From contig NZ_CABFMF010000044.1 of assembly GCF_901875575.1 (NCBI RefSeq), positions 18,051 through 82,050 on the forward strand: DNA of 64,000 bases, read 5' to 3'. This document shows, in pieces, positions 8,958-18,235 of the stretch. The DNA is from an uncultured Streptococcus sp. (lineage in GTDB: Bacteria > Bacillota > Bacilli > Lactobacillales > Streptococcaceae). The notes below the pieces were generated by a model that saw only the letters and a program-made list of their open reading frames with translations, was not told where the DNA came from and did not search any database. The first letter of the stretch is position 1. Every line of letters begins with the position of its first letter. A program made the position numbers and the translations under genes.

Positions 8958-11408
8958 TCAAAGTCCCTTAAAGAAATCCTGAATAACCTTATTTAGTTCA
9001 GATCTAGCACAAGTTTTAATGGTCACTTCTTTCGATAGAGAGGTAATTATTTGTTTCGCATATCGTTTTCCAACCATTCTACTATCTAAAATTAGAGTTA
9101 AAGCCCGTTGGTGTTCTCGTCTCATACTTCTTCCTAGAGCTTGTTTCAAACGAATGATGGCCATTGGAAGTTGATAATCATAAAAAGGATTTTTCCCTTC
9201 TTGGCTAAGTTCCAGATTGATTTTTTTTGTTAGGGGCTCCTGAGGATTCTGAAAAGGTAATCTGGGAACTACTTGAATAACAAAAGGATGAGTAGAAAAA
9301 TCAACTCCTTCCCAGAAACTAGTAGCACCAAGAAGAATTTGTTGCTCACCTTTCTCAAAGCGTTTTTTTAACTGATGAACATCACCGTTTTTATACTGGG
9401 CTAGGTGACTTACAGGCAATTTATCAGAAACTGATAACAAGAGATCTTTAGCAGTAAATAGGACCATAATTGGTTGCTGAAGCTGGTGAATATCCAACAA
9501 AAGAGCAACAATTTCATTGGCATAATCTTCTAAAGAGGTTTCTGTTATCGAAGGAAAATCTTTTATCAAAACAAGCTCTTGGTCTTGTTTTCTGTTGGCA
9601 TCAATCTTAACAAATCTTGCTTCAGGATAGCCCAATAAGGTAGACAATGAAACTCTCTTGCTAATTTCTAGTGTGGCCGAGACTCCCAATAATTGACAAG
9701 ATTCAGGTAGTAAAGACGATAAGAGAATACGACCTGATTTAGAAGAGGAAATTTGAACTTTATTTTGACTACCGTCATGTAATTCTAACCAATAATCGCA
9801 ATCAGATGTAAAAAATCGAGTAAGCTCTCCAAGACCTTCTACTCTTATTTCAGAAAAATACTGTTGTAAATTTGAAAGAGAATCTAGAATATTTTTCCTA
9901 GGCTTACCTGATTGAAATTGTTCAATCAAGTAAATACACTCAAAACGAATACTTTCCAGTATACGTTGTTGAACCTTGGTTTGTTCCTCCAGTAATGCTG
10001 AATCAATTAGATCAAGGATATACTGAAGATCATAGGTCTGTCGAAGTAGATTTTCTAGAGTCAATAATATCTTTTGAACTTCATCAATAATCAACAAACA
10101 ATCAGCCACAAAATCAGGATCATCTTCTAGTCGAGTTACAAGATAGGCATGATTGGTAAGAACCACCTTACATGCTTTTGCTTTCTCCTGACTTCGCTTC
10201 CAAAAATCTTCTGACTCAAATAAACTGTGAGATGAAAGGTAGCCATCATGCCGTAAATCCTTTAGAAAATGTTGGTAACGATAAAGTTGACCAATTTCAT
10301 CAAAATCTCCCGTTTCTGTCTCTGTTAGCCAGACTAACAGTTGCATTTTAAATCGTGAAAATAGTCTATTTTCATCTTTTCTTTGTAAAGATTGATAAAA
10401 GGCGTCCAATTTCAGATAATTCTGAGGCCCCTTTAAAGAATGAATATCAATATGGAATACTTCTTTAAGACGGTTTCCTTCTTGTTCCATAATTTGATTC
10501 TGAAGGATTTTTGTAGGTACACTGAGAACAATTTGATGCTGATCAACTTTTGACAATGCTGGTAATAGATAGCCATATGTTTTGCCAATACCAGTCGGAG
10601 CTTGAATAAGGGATACCCTTTCATTCTCCAAGAGACTATCAACCTCTACAGCAAAGGTTTCTTGGGTTTCTCTTAATTCTAAATCTAACAAGGAAATATT
10701 TTTAGAAAAATCTTGAGATAACTTTCTAGACTTCAAATGCGCTGGAGGTCTCTTAAAATAAATACCTTGTACTTCAAGTAAATCTGATGATTCTATGAGG
10801 GATTGATTTTGAAAAATTTCCTCAATAACAAGGTAGGATTCATACAATAAAGCATCGGATAGGCTAAGCAAATGTTCCAAAAGTCCTTTGGGAAGTTGCG
10901 ACATCTTTTCCCGAAGTAAAAGAAGTAACTCTGCCGTAGCCTGAGCATCTGCGAGAGCAGTATGAGCGTGTTTTAGAGAAATTCCTAATTCTCGACACAA
11001 AAAAGACAAATTGTATTTTACTAATGTTGGAAAAAAGACTTGAGCTAATTCAACAGTATCAACTCTTGGAGTTCTCAACTCATAGCCTTCAAAAAAGAGA
11101 TGTTCAGCTAAAAGATTGGCATCAAACTGAACATTGTGGGCTACAAAAATCCCATCCTCAACCAAGTCAAAGATTTTTCTGGCAACTTGTGAGAAATCAG
11201 GTGCTTGCGCCAGACGTTTGTCTGTCAATCCTGTCAGTTCTTTGATATGACTATCCAAAGGTTCGTGTGGATTGACATCCGTCGTGTAGTGATCGACGAT
11301 TTTTCCGTCCTCAATCACAACAATTCCCACTTGGATAATTTTAGCCTTACTACCTGTGCTAGTTGCCTCTAAATCAACCACAACATAGCGATTACCAATC
11401 GTTTTCAT
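8958..11408 (-). CDS. dinG: DinG-type helicase fused to a DnaQ-like exonuclease domain
   Basis: 816 residues from the ATG at 11408. Residues about 1-165 are a DEDDh 3'-5' exonuclease domain (VVDLEATSTG, AHNVQFDANLL, HTALADAQATAEL). The remainder is an XPD/DinG-like superfamily 2 helicase with Walker A QAPTGIGKTYGY, Walker B/DEVH-type IIDEVQK, and a C-terminal QALGRSMRR motif VI. No iron-sulfur cysteine cluster is obvious, matching the Firmicute form of DinG, which has been reported to act mainly as a nuclease. It is the first gene of the dinG-rodA-pfpI unit. Confidence 0.93.
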   Translation of the reverse strand: MKTIGNRYVVVDLEATSTGSKAKIIQVGIVVIEDGKIVDHYTTDVNPHEPLDSHIKELTGLTDKRLAQAPDFSQVARKIFDLVEDGIFVAHNVQFDANLLAEHLFFEGYELRTPRVDTVELAQVFFPTLVKYNLSFLCRELGISLKHAHTALADAQATAELLLLLREKMSQLPKGLLEHLLSLSDALLYESYLVIEEIFQNQSLIESSDLLEVQGIYFKRPPAHLKSRKLSQDFSKNISLLDLELRETQETFAVEVDSLLENERVSLIQAPTGIGKTYGYLLPALSKVDQHQIVLSVPTKILQNQIMEQEGNRLKEVFHIDIHSLKGPQNYLKLDAFYQSLQRKDENRLFSRFKMQLLVWLTETETGDFDEIGQLYRYQHFLKDLRHDGYLSSHSLFESEDFWKRSQEKAKACKVVLTNHAYLVTRLEDDPDFVADCLLIIDEVQKILLTLENLLRQTYDLQYILDLIDSALLEEQTKVQQRILESIRFECIYLIEQFQSGKPRKNILDSLSNLQQYFSEIRVEGLGELTRFFTSDCDYWLELHDGSQNKVQISSSKSGRILLSSLLPESCQLLGVSATLEISKRVSLSTLLGYPEARFVKIDANRKQDQELVLIKDFPSITETSLEDYANEIVALLLDIHQLQQPIMVLFTAKDLLLSVSDKLPVSHLAQYKNGDVHQLKKRFEKGEQQILLGATSFWEGVDFSTHPFVIQVVPRLPFQNPQEPLTKKINLELSQEGKNPFYDYQLPMAIIRLKQALGRSMRREHQRALTLILDSRMVGKRYAKQIITSLSKEVTIKTCARSELNKVIQDFFKGL

Positions 11409-11415
11409 TATAAAA

Positions 11416-11424
11416 ATTATACCA
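11416..11424 (-). promoter_or_regulatory. Extended -10 promoter of dinG
   Basis: TGGTATAAT on minus; the TATAAT ends 7 nt before the dinG ATG, the same spacing as at the HAD gene. There is no ribosome site between promoter and start, so a leaderless mRNA is predicted. Confidence 0.6.
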
Positions 11425-11541
11425 AAAAAAGACCAATTTGGCACTTGGAAAATTGGGAAATTTACACTATTAAAAACAGTATTTCCCTTTACAAATCTTC
11501 TATTTAAAGCAAAGAAGGCCTTGTATTTACTTTATTCTTTC

Positions 11542-11577
11542 AATAAAAAAATTAAGAGAAGAAATGTTTTCTTCTCT
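11542..11577 (-). terminator. Terminator of the U32 peptidase-like gene
   Basis: 10-bp inverted repeat AGAGAAGAAA (11555-11564) / TTTCTTCTCT (11568-11577), with the A-rich plus sequence at 11544-11551 forming the U-run on minus. Confidence 0.85.
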
Positions 11578-11593
11578 CAACGAACCATATACT

Positions 11594-12523
11594 TTATTTA
11601 ACCATATCAGGATCGTAATCATAGAATCCTGTATCAAGGAATCGGTTTTTAGGGTGAAGTTTACGCACTTCTTCATCCAGCAAGAAGGCTTGGTCATGGC
11701 TAAAGTTACCCTCTTGAATCAAACTACGCGCTTGGATAAAGAGCTTTGCAATCTCAACAAAGTTCTGACCAGGAGTGTAGAGCCCTTCTAGTTTCCAGTG
11801 AGTAAAACCATGCTCTACCAATTCTGTCAATTTGGTCATCAAATCAAGGTCATTATTAGCAAAAATGTGGGTACCATGATTGTCTTCAAAAATGGAATAG
11901 TGGCTCTCAGGATCACTTGGCTCAGCCAAGAAAAGGTCACGCTTGCGAGTCTTTTCATCATCGATATGCGTAAAGTTATAGTAGTTTTGCAGGAGCGGAC
12001 GCTTAGAATGATGGATAACACTAGCACCATAAACCAGAACTTCAGCAGGAATTTCTAAAATCTCAGGCATTTTGAAGAGTTCAGCCGATGGAATTTCACG
12101 CGCCAAAACAGCCTCAGATGCGCCAGCCTTTTGTCCCCAGAAGTTAATCTGACGACTGCTAGTTACCATAGTCGAAGCATCGTAGATGGTCTTAAAGGAA
12201 TAACCATCGCGGTTAACCACATAAAAGACACCTGCATCCCCAATCGTAATGTAGTCTGTCTTGATTTCTTCCAAAAAGTCTAAGAAAGGCTTGATACGGT
12301 CCATCATATCTTGGTGCATGAGGGCATTAACCGCAACAATCAATTCCTTACCAGCATCATGAACCAGCTTAGCAATTTCACGCAATTGGTCATGACTAAA
12401 GATCGTTGGCAGACGAAGGCCAAAATCTTTCTCACCTACATAGATACGGTCTACCCCAGCCTCGAGCAGTTGTTTAACTTGTTCAATACTTTCAGCAGTT
12501 GCTGTAATGATAATCTTTTCCAT
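11594..12523 (-). CDS. U32-family peptidase-like protein (putative tRNA hydroxylation factor)
   Basis: 309 residues with the TIM-barrel-like start of U32 proteins (VEAG-type repeat LLEAGVDRIYVGEKDFGLR) and the family motif spacing GDAGVFYVV. Although classed as peptidases, characterised bacterial U32 members of this size (B. subtilis YrrN/TrhP1 class, E. coli relatives) take part in 5-hydroxyuridine formation in tRNA or rRNA. Proteolysis is not shown by any sequence motif here. It stands alone between a terminator and the divergent DUF3270 gene. Assignment to a precise subfamily is uncertain. Confidence 0.8.
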   Translation of the reverse strand: MEKIIITATAESIEQVKQLLEAGVDRIYVGEKDFGLRLPTIFSHDQLREIAKLVHDAGKELIVAVNALMHQDMMDRIKPFLDFLEEIKTDYITIGDAGVFYVVNRDGYSFKTIYDASTMVTSSRQINFWGQKAGASEAVLAREIPSAELFKMPEILEIPAEVLVYGASVIHHSKRPLLQNYYNFTHIDDEKTRKRDLFLAEPSDPESHYSIFEDNHGTHIFANNDLDLMTKLTELVEHGFTHWKLEGLYTPGQNFVEIAKLFIQARSLIQEGNFSHDQAFLLDEEVRKLHPKNRFLDTGFYDYDPDMVK

Positions 12524-12662
12524 AAGAAAAATTATACCATATTTCTCAAAAATCAGCTATTCTTTGAATATGAAAAGAGACTTTATCAATTTTGTAACCT
12601 TTCTGTAATAAACATATGGTGAAAAAATGATAAAATAGATAGGTACTGTTAAGGAGAGAATC

Positions 12663-12953
12663 ATGCCTGTAAGAAAATTACAATCCTATGAGGTAGACTA
12701 TCAAGAAGAACTAAACCATCAGCTTCCTCGCTATCAAGATTACACACCTGAAGCGCAATCTGATGCCAATCTCAAGGAAATCCTATTTTTTGTTAATATC
12801 GCTGTTTTTTGTATCTGTATTGCTATCTTTAGTTTTATCTTTTTAGCATTAAAATTATCAACTGCACTCGCTCTTGGTGCAGCCATCCTATCTAGTTTAT
12901 TTGTTTTAAAACTTCAACGTTCTGTTATCAAACGAAAATTTAAGAAAAAATAA
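12663..12953 (+). CDS. DUF3270 family small membrane protein
   Basis: 96 residues starting at an ATG with a perfect AAGGAG ribosome site 8 bases upstream. The N-terminal half is acidic/polar; residues about 40-62 and 65-85 form two hydrophobic helices, and the C-terminus is strongly basic (KRKFKKK), predicting a two-helix inner-membrane protein. It resembles the streptococcal DUF3270 family; no function is known. It converges with ciaH across a shared bidirectional terminator. Confidence 0.75.
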   Translation: MPVRKLQSYEVDYQEELNHQLPRYQDYTPEAQSDANLKEILFFVNIAVFCICIAIFSFIFLALKLSTALALGAAILSSLFVLKLQRSVIKRKFKKK

Positions 12954-12993
12954 ATCTAAAATCTCGCCTATCTAGAGCGAGATTTTAGATTTA
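12951..12993. terminator. Bidirectional terminator between the DUF3270 gene and ciaH
   Basis: A 17-bp perfect inverted repeat (12951-12967 with 12977-12993) with a 9-nt loop, T-rich on the right and A-rich on the left, so it can serve both genes. It overlaps the stop codons of both. Confidence 0.9.
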
Positions 12994-14325
12994 TTTTTTC
13001 TTTTTTGATGGTGTTTGAATGACTACTTTTACTTCAAATATTGTTCCTCTGGGTTTATTGTCTTTGACGGCAATCGTTCCTTTTAAGGCATCTACTATTT
13101 GCTTGGCTAAAGACAGCCCTAAACCAAATCCACCTTTTTGACGGGTTCTCGCTTTATCTACACGATAAAATCGATCAAAAATTTTCTTTTTATCTTCCGT
13201 TGAAATTCCAACCCCATTATCTGATACTGTTAAATATAGGTGTCTGTCAGTTGCTGAAATAACAAAATCAATTTCACCGTCTTCTTCTGTATACTTTATA
13301 GCATTATCAAATAAAATCGTCATCAACTGTTTTAATAGAAGAGGGTCGGTAATGATTGTACGATGGACACGATTTTCAAACCGAAAAATCTTATCATTTT
13401 CTGAAGCTATTATCTCATAATTTGTAAAAGTTGTATTGAAAAAACTAGTAGGCACTTCAGCAAGCTCAGGTTTGATCCCGTCATCTCTCCGAGCTAGATT
13501 TAGCAAATTAGTTGTTAAAAATCGCATATTCCTCACTTCTTCTAAGCTAGAAGCAATACTTTCACTCACATCCATAATGGTTGCTTCTGGCTTGCGAAAA
13601 AGAGTTTCTAGGCGATTCTGTAAAACGGCTAAAGGAGTTCTTAACTCATGACTGGCATTTTCCACAAAAGACTGTTGTTTTTGCATACTTTCTAACAAAG
13701 GACGTACACTAACTCTTGCAAGATAGAGACTAGCTATTAAAGATAAAATCCAAAAACTCGCCATAACAATTACAATCAGCTGTTCATGCTTCTGGCTGAC
13801 TTGCTCTAGCTGGCTGGTATTTATTAAAACAGCAGCATATTTTATATTGCTTGATATAGAACTAAGATTTATTTGCATTAAAATCATTCGATAGATTTCT
13901 TCTTGACCATAGCTGTTCAATACTTGAATTTGATAGATATGGCCTAGTTCCTTCTGTTCTAACCGAATCTTTTCCAAGCCTAAAAAACGATTACCGGACA
14001 GTAATTGGGTAAAATTCTTATCAAATAAAATGACCTCTGTATTGGAACTAACATTCGGTTTTATATCTGTCTTACTTGCGTCTGCAGTAGCATTCTCTAA
14101 GTCTTTAATCTCCTCATTCGCTCTGTTTACAGCAAGCTGAATAACCGCTTGAGGTTTTTCACTAAGACCATGAAGCTTATCATCCACCGAAGTATAAAGA
14201 CTGGAATGCATAACCTGTAAAATAATCAAGGTCATGGTAGAGAAAATAAAGGTAAATACACCAAAGTTACGGATAAAGTAACTAAAATCATCAGCATACC
14301 ATGTTTTTTTTAGTTTATTGAACAT
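12991..14325 (-). CDS. ciaH: Sensor histidine kinase CiaH
   Basis: 444 residues: transmembrane helix about 21-40, an extracellular sensor domain to about 180, a second helix about 182-205, then HisKA with the phosphorylated histidine in ASHELRTPL, and a HATPase domain with N-box FDNAIKYT, G1 DNGVGI and GFGLGLSLA. CiaH partners CiaR and affects competence, beta-lactam tolerance, lysis and virulence in pneumococci; mutations here are a known route to cefotaxime resistance. The gene overlaps ciaR by 11 nt, ensuring coupled translation. Confidence 0.95.
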   Translation of the reverse strand: MFNKLKKTWYADDFSYFIRNFGVFTFIFSTMTLIILQVMHSSLYTSVDDKLHGLSEKPQAVIQLAVNRANEEIKDLENATADASKTDIKPNVSSNTEVILFDKNFTQLLSGNRFLGLEKIRLEQKELGHIYQIQVLNSYGQEEIYRMILMQINLSSISSNIKYAAVLINTSQLEQVSQKHEQLIVIVMASFWILSLIASLYLARVSVRPLLESMQKQQSFVENASHELRTPLAVLQNRLETLFRKPEATIMDVSESIASSLEEVRNMRFLTTNLLNLARRDDGIKPELAEVPTSFFNTTFTNYEIIASENDKIFRFENRVHRTIITDPLLLKQLMTILFDNAIKYTEEDGEIDFVISATDRHLYLTVSDNGVGISTEDKKKIFDRFYRVDKARTRQKGGFGLGLSLAKQIVDALKGTIAVKDNKPRGTIFEVKVVIQTPSKKKK

Positions 14326-14989
14326 CTTTTAAAATATACCCAACACTACGCAAGGTCTGTAAATTCTCTGCAAAAGTGGTTCCCTTCAATTTCTTACGAA
14401 CTTTTGAAACATAAACTTCTACAACTGAAATTGTCGTATCACTATCAAATCCCCAAAGACGATCAAAAATCTGCGTCTTAGGTAAAATGACATTTTGGTT
14501 TTGAAGGAAATAAACCAGTAAATCAAATTCTTTTCCTAATAATTCGACAGGAGTATCTGCTACTTTCACTGTATTTGTCGATAGATTAACGACAAGGTTT
14601 CCATAAGATAAGGTATTTTCGTTAAATTTTCCTGAACGTTTTAGCAGGGCTTGAATCCGCATTTTCAGTTCTTCAAGATAGAAAGGCTTAGTCAGATAAT
14701 CATCCGCTCCCAGTTCAAAACCATGTCCCTTGTCATCCAGACTTTCCTTGGCAGTCATGATCAGAACTGGTGTCGTAATTCCTTTTTCACGCAATTCTTT
14801 CAAGACTTGGAAGCCATTTTTTTCTGGCAACATCAAATCGAGCAAAATCAAGTCATAGACACCACTCTCAGCTTCGTAGAGACCTTCTTCCCCATCAAAT
14901 ACCTGCATGACATCCGCAAAATCGTCTAAAAAGTCAAATACTGAATTGGACAGGCCTAGGTCATCCTCGACTAATAAGATTTTTATCAT
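14315..14989 (-). CDS. ciaR: Response regulator CiaR
   Basis: 224 residues, OmpR/PhoB class. The receiver domain has the acidic pair in LLVEDDLGL, the phospho-acceptor Asp in LILLDLMLPE and the Lys in YLTKPFY; the C-terminal winged helix ends with TLRSVGYILKD. CiaR binds TTTAAG-N5-TTTAAG-like direct repeats and activates htrA and the csRNA genes in pneumococci. A ribosome site AGGAGG precedes the ATG at 14989. It is upstream of, and overlaps, ciaH. Confidence 0.95.
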   Translation of the reverse strand: MIKILLVEDDLGLSNSVFDFLDDFADVMQVFDGEEGLYEAESGVYDLILLDLMLPEKNGFQVLKELREKGITTPVLIMTAKESLDDKGHGFELGADDYLTKPFYLEELKMRIQALLKRSGKFNENTLSYGNLVVNLSTNTVKVADTPVELLGKEFDLLVYFLQNQNVILPKTQIFDRLWGFDSDTTISVVEVYVSKVRKKLKGTTFAENLQTLRSVGYILKDVQ

Positions 14990-15013
14990 GAGAAACTCCT
15001 CCTTATTAAAACC

Positions 15014-15035
15014 ATTATACCAAATTTGCCTTAAA
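15014..15035 (-). promoter_or_regulatory. ciaR promoter with half-degenerate CiaR-type repeat
   Basis: On minus TATAAT at 15014-15019 is preceded by TTTAAG-GCAAA-TTTGGT, i.e. one perfect CiaR half-site and, five bases on, a second matching only TTT. The TTTAAG half-site borrows the U-run of the upstream pepN terminator. Autoregulation is an inference. Confidence 0.5.
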
Positions 15036-15082
15036 AAAACTCAACTCCCTCTTACTTTAAGAGAGAAAGTTGAGTTTTTATT
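15034..15082 (-). terminator. Terminator of pepN
   Basis: Arms AACTCAACT and AGTTGAGTT separated by about 21 nt, itself partly self-complementary (TCTCTCTTA / TAAGAGGGA), and followed on minus by a run of seven U. Confidence 0.8.
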
Positions 15083-15095
15083 ATTTTACGAATGT

Positions 15096-17642
15096 TTAAG
15101 CTTTCCCATATTGAAGAACGACTGCTTCCACCGCAGCTTTTTCACGGTTAATCAAGTCAACACGCGCTGCAATTTCCTTGATTCCCATACCGATGTTACG
15201 GCTAAGAGCAAGGTCAGAAAGTTGTGGTTCAAAGAATTCCTTGTATTCCGCCAAGCGTTGCTGAGTTTTAAAGATGTGTGATGGGAAGATAACAAAACTA
15301 TCAAAACTCATATCACCACCAAGAGCTGCCTTAATCCAAGCCCAGTTTTCACGCGCCCATACCCAAACAGTTTCTTGAGTAGCTTGGTGTCCGAGGAAGT
15401 GGAGATACCATGAAGAAAGGTCTTGTGGCTTGACGACAAATTTGTCCTTCCAAGTTGCAAGAAGAGTTTGAATGTTTTCTGCATCTATGCTGTAGGCAAG
15501 AGCCGCTGCCAACTGACGTTTAAAGACTGCATCTGTTGCATGAGTGTAGAGGTCAAGATAAGTTGCTACCAAATCCTTGGTCTCATGATGTTTCATCTCA
15601 TTGATGAGAACTTGTGAGCGGATGGCTGCTGGAAGGCCTGCAAGCTGATCCTTGTTAGCTTCGAAGATTTGGCTAGCGACTTGACTAGCTTCTGCATCAT
15701 TTGAGCGAATCATCATCGAAACAGCCAACTGACGAACCAATTCATCCTCATCTGATTCTCCATCTTTAGCTTCAAAACCAAGACGATCATAGTTATGACG
15801 AGCCAATTTCGCAACCAATGCTTTGAAGGCTCTTTCAGCTTCTGTTCCTTCATCGATAAAGCGCTCAAGGGCAGAAATCACTTGAGAAACAGCTGAAACG
15901 ACAAGGTAAGATTCTTCTTTAGCAAGTTTATCAAGGACTGGGAGCAAGTCAGCATAAGAAATGTGCCCTGCTTCAGCAAGCAAACGACGTTCTTGAACGA
16001 TTTGCAGTTTGCTTGTGTTATCAAGCTCAACTAGGTCAGCAAGAACAGCTTCTAACAAGTCTCCTTGATAGTCTGTAATGTAGTGGGCTGTATTTTCAGT
16101 ATTGAAACGAAGAGCTCCATCATTTTCAGCAAGAAGAGCTGCGTAGCCAGGGATTTCGATACTTTCAGTTTCGAGTGTATCAGGTAAGCCTTTCCAGTTA
16201 CTATTGAGTGGGACAACCCAGAGACGGTTCTTGTCCTCGTGCTCACCGATAAAGAATTGTTTTTGCGAAATCTTCAAGACATCATTTTCAACTTTGACAG
16301 TGAGAACTGGATAACCAGGTTGTTCCAACCAAGAATCCATGAAGGCTGCGACATCACGTCCTGATGCTTGACCAAGAGCATTCCAAAGGTCACGACCAAT
16401 GGTATTGCTGTATTGGTGTTTTTCAAAGTAGGCATGCAAGCCTTTGGCAAAATCGGCATCACCTAGCCAACGACGAAGCATGTGCATGAGGCGACTTCCT
16501 TTGGCATAGACGATAGCGCCGTCAAAGAGCGTATTGATTTCATCTGGATGTTTAACTTCCACGTGAACAGACTGAACGCCATCAGTCGCATCGCGTTTCA
16601 AGGCAGACGGAACACCACCTGTTTGGAAATCTTCAAAGATATTCCAGCTTGGTTCAATAGCATCCACACAGACGTACTCCATCATGTTGGCAAAACTTTC
16701 ATTGAGCCAAAGGTTATCCCACCATTTCATCGTTACGAGGTTACCAAACCATTGGTGAGCCAATTCATGGGCCACAACAAGAGCAACTTCTTGACGGCTG
16801 GCAAAAGTTGAGTTCTCATCCACAACCAAGTAAACTTCACGGTAGGTCACAAGACCCCAGTTTTCCATAGCACCAGCTGAGAAGTCAGGGAGGGCGATAT
16901 GAAGAGATTGAGGAATTGGGTACTTAACTCCATAGTAATCTTCGTAAAACTCGATAGAGCGAACAGCGATATCTAGTGAGAAATCAAGGTTAGATAATGG
17001 ATGGGCTTTGGTTGAGTAAACACCTACAAGGGTACCGTTCTTAGTTTTAGCTGTCACACCTTGCAAATCACCTGCGACAAAGGCTAACAAGTAAGAAGAC
17101 ATGCGTGGTGTTGTCTCAAACTTCCAGATACCTGTTTCCTTACGGTTTTCAACATCGATTTCTGGCATGTTAGACAAGGCCAATTCACCTTCTGCTTGGT
17201 CAAAACGTAGAGAGAGGTCAAAAGTCGCTTTGGCTTCTGGCTCATCCACACATGGGAAGGCTTCGCGCGCAAAATGACTCTCAAATTGAGTAGACAATAC
17301 TTCCTTCTTGACTCCATCAACTGTGTAGTAAGATGGGTAAATCCCTGTCATGTTGTCTGTAATTTTTCCTGAAAAAGCGATAACCACTTCGACTTGACCT
17401 GCTTCCGCAAGTTCGATATGAAGGGCTTCATTGTCATGATCAACTGTAAATGGACGAGTCTGACCTGCAACTTCTACAGAAACGATTTCCAAATCTTTTT
17501 GGTGAAGGGAAATACGGTCACTCTGTGCTTGACCAGTGATGGTCACCTTCCCTGAAAACGTCTTGGTCTCACGACTCAAGTCTAAAAATAAATCATAATG
17601 TTCAGGAACAAATTGCTTAATAAAATGTTCAACTGCTTGCAT
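15096..17642 (-). CDS. pepN: Lysyl/aminopeptidase N (M1 metallopeptidase)
   Basis: 848 residues, full length for the lactic-acid-bacterial PepN. It is a cytosolic zinc aminopeptidase releasing N-terminal residues from peptides, feeding nutrition from imported oligopeptides. The substrate motif GAMENWG and the zinc site HELAHQWFGNLVTMKWW with the downstream NESFA are intact. The gene has its own promoter (extended -10 at 17694-17702), a palindromic leader and a terminator, so it is monocistronic or at most weakly linked to the upstream ASCH gene. Confidence 0.96.
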   Translation of the reverse strand: MQAVEHFIKQFVPEHYDLFLDLSRETKTFSGKVTITGQAQSDRISLHQKDLEIVSVEVAGQTRPFTVDHDNEALHIELAEAGQVEVVIAFSGKITDNMTGIYPSYYTVDGVKKEVLSTQFESHFAREAFPCVDEPEAKATFDLSLRFDQAEGELALSNMPEIDVENRKETGIWKFETTPRMSSYLLAFVAGDLQGVTAKTKNGTLVGVYSTKAHPLSNLDFSLDIAVRSIEFYEDYYGVKYPIPQSLHIALPDFSAGAMENWGLVTYREVYLVVDENSTFASRQEVALVVAHELAHQWFGNLVTMKWWDNLWLNESFANMMEYVCVDAIEPSWNIFEDFQTGGVPSALKRDATDGVQSVHVEVKHPDEINTLFDGAIVYAKGSRLMHMLRRWLGDADFAKGLHAYFEKHQYSNTIGRDLWNALGQASGRDVAAFMDSWLEQPGYPVLTVKVENDVLKISQKQFFIGEHEDKNRLWVVPLNSNWKGLPDTLETESIEIPGYAALLAENDGALRFNTENTAHYITDYQGDLLEAVLADLVELDNTSKLQIVQERRLLAEAGHISYADLLPVLDKLAKEESYLVVSAVSQVISALERFIDEGTEAERAFKALVAKLARHNYDRLGFEAKDGESDEDELVRQLAVSMMIRSNDAEASQVASQIFEANKDQLAGLPAAIRSQVLINEMKHHETKDLVATYLDLYTHATDAVFKRQLAAALAYSIDAENIQTLLATWKDKFVVKPQDLSSWYLHFLGHQATQETVWVWARENWAWIKAALGGDMSFDSFVIFPSHIFKTQQRLAEYKEFFEPQLSDLALSRNIGMGIKEIAARVDLINREKAAVEAVVLQYGKA

Positions 17643-17663
17643 AGTTTTCTCCTATCTAAGTTT

Positions 17664-17702
17664 AAGAGCTAGAGCTCTTCTTCAAACAAACTTATTATAT
17701 CA
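17664..17702 (-). promoter_or_regulatory. pepN promoter and palindromic leader
   Basis: TGATATAAT on minus at 17694-17702 is an extended -10. Downstream, inside the predicted leader, is the perfect palindrome AAGAGCTAGAGCTCTT at 17664-17679, which can form a hairpin or bind a dimeric regulator. Confidence 0.55.
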
Positions 17703-17763
17703 TTTTTTGCTTGAGAAAAAAGGATTGGACGGTAATTTCCAAAACTTTCTTCCTGCTAACAGT

Positions 17764-18204
17764 CTACAATGGGTAGACCTTGCGAAATTCTTCTAAAACA
17801 ACCTTGCTGTTTGGCGTAAAAGTTAGTCCTGCTTGACCCAAACAGTCTGTGAAAAAATCCTCGTGAACCTGACGCCAATAGGTCAGAGATTTGTCTCCCT
17901 CACCTTCCTTATAGGCATGTTGCGCAGAAACTTGATTGAAGGGCTGAACGGAAACCCTTGTAATTTCGACAATGCAGACAGCCTGATTTTGACTGTCTAA
18001 AATGACATCAAATGTCCCTTCTTGCGGAAGAGATTCGCCTTCTAGTGCGTAGAGATCGTAGGCTGAAGCTGTTGCTGTTTTTTCGCCTTTTAAAACCAAA
18101 TCCGCTAAAAGGTCTGATTCCTCTCCAAAAGCCCAAGCATCGATTTCATCTCCGATAGAGGGGTTAATTTTCTTGTATGCATTCCACATTTCTTGCGGTG
18201 TCAT
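17764..18204 (-). CDS. ASCH domain protein
   Basis: 146 residues of the ASCH (ASC-1 homology) beta-barrel superfamily related to PUA, thought to bind RNA or nucleotides. Family-typical features are WAFGEE near residue 26, VLKGEKTATAS, LPQEGTFDVILDSQ and the C-terminal VVLEEFRKVYP. Some ASCH proteins have been shown to hydrolyse N4-acetylcytidine or act on RNA; nothing in the sequence assigns a substrate. It follows the SDR gene by about 31 nt, as third gene of the DUF2829-SDR-ASCH set. Confidence 0.8.
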   Translation of the reverse strand: MTPQEMWNAYKKINPSIGDEIDAWAFGEESDLLADLVLKGEKTATASAYDLYALEGESLPQEGTFDVILDSQNQAVCIVEITRVSVQPFNQVSAQHAYKEGEGDKSLTYWRQVHEDFFTDCLGQAGLTFTPNSKVVLEEFRKVYPL

Positions 18205-18235
18205 GGGCGCTCCTTTGTATTAAATTTTACTCCCC

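Noticed and set aside
14907..15281. A 124-codon plus-strand frame across ciaR and pepN ends
   Set aside because: It runs through a terminator and two unrelated genes in antisense; no supporting signals.
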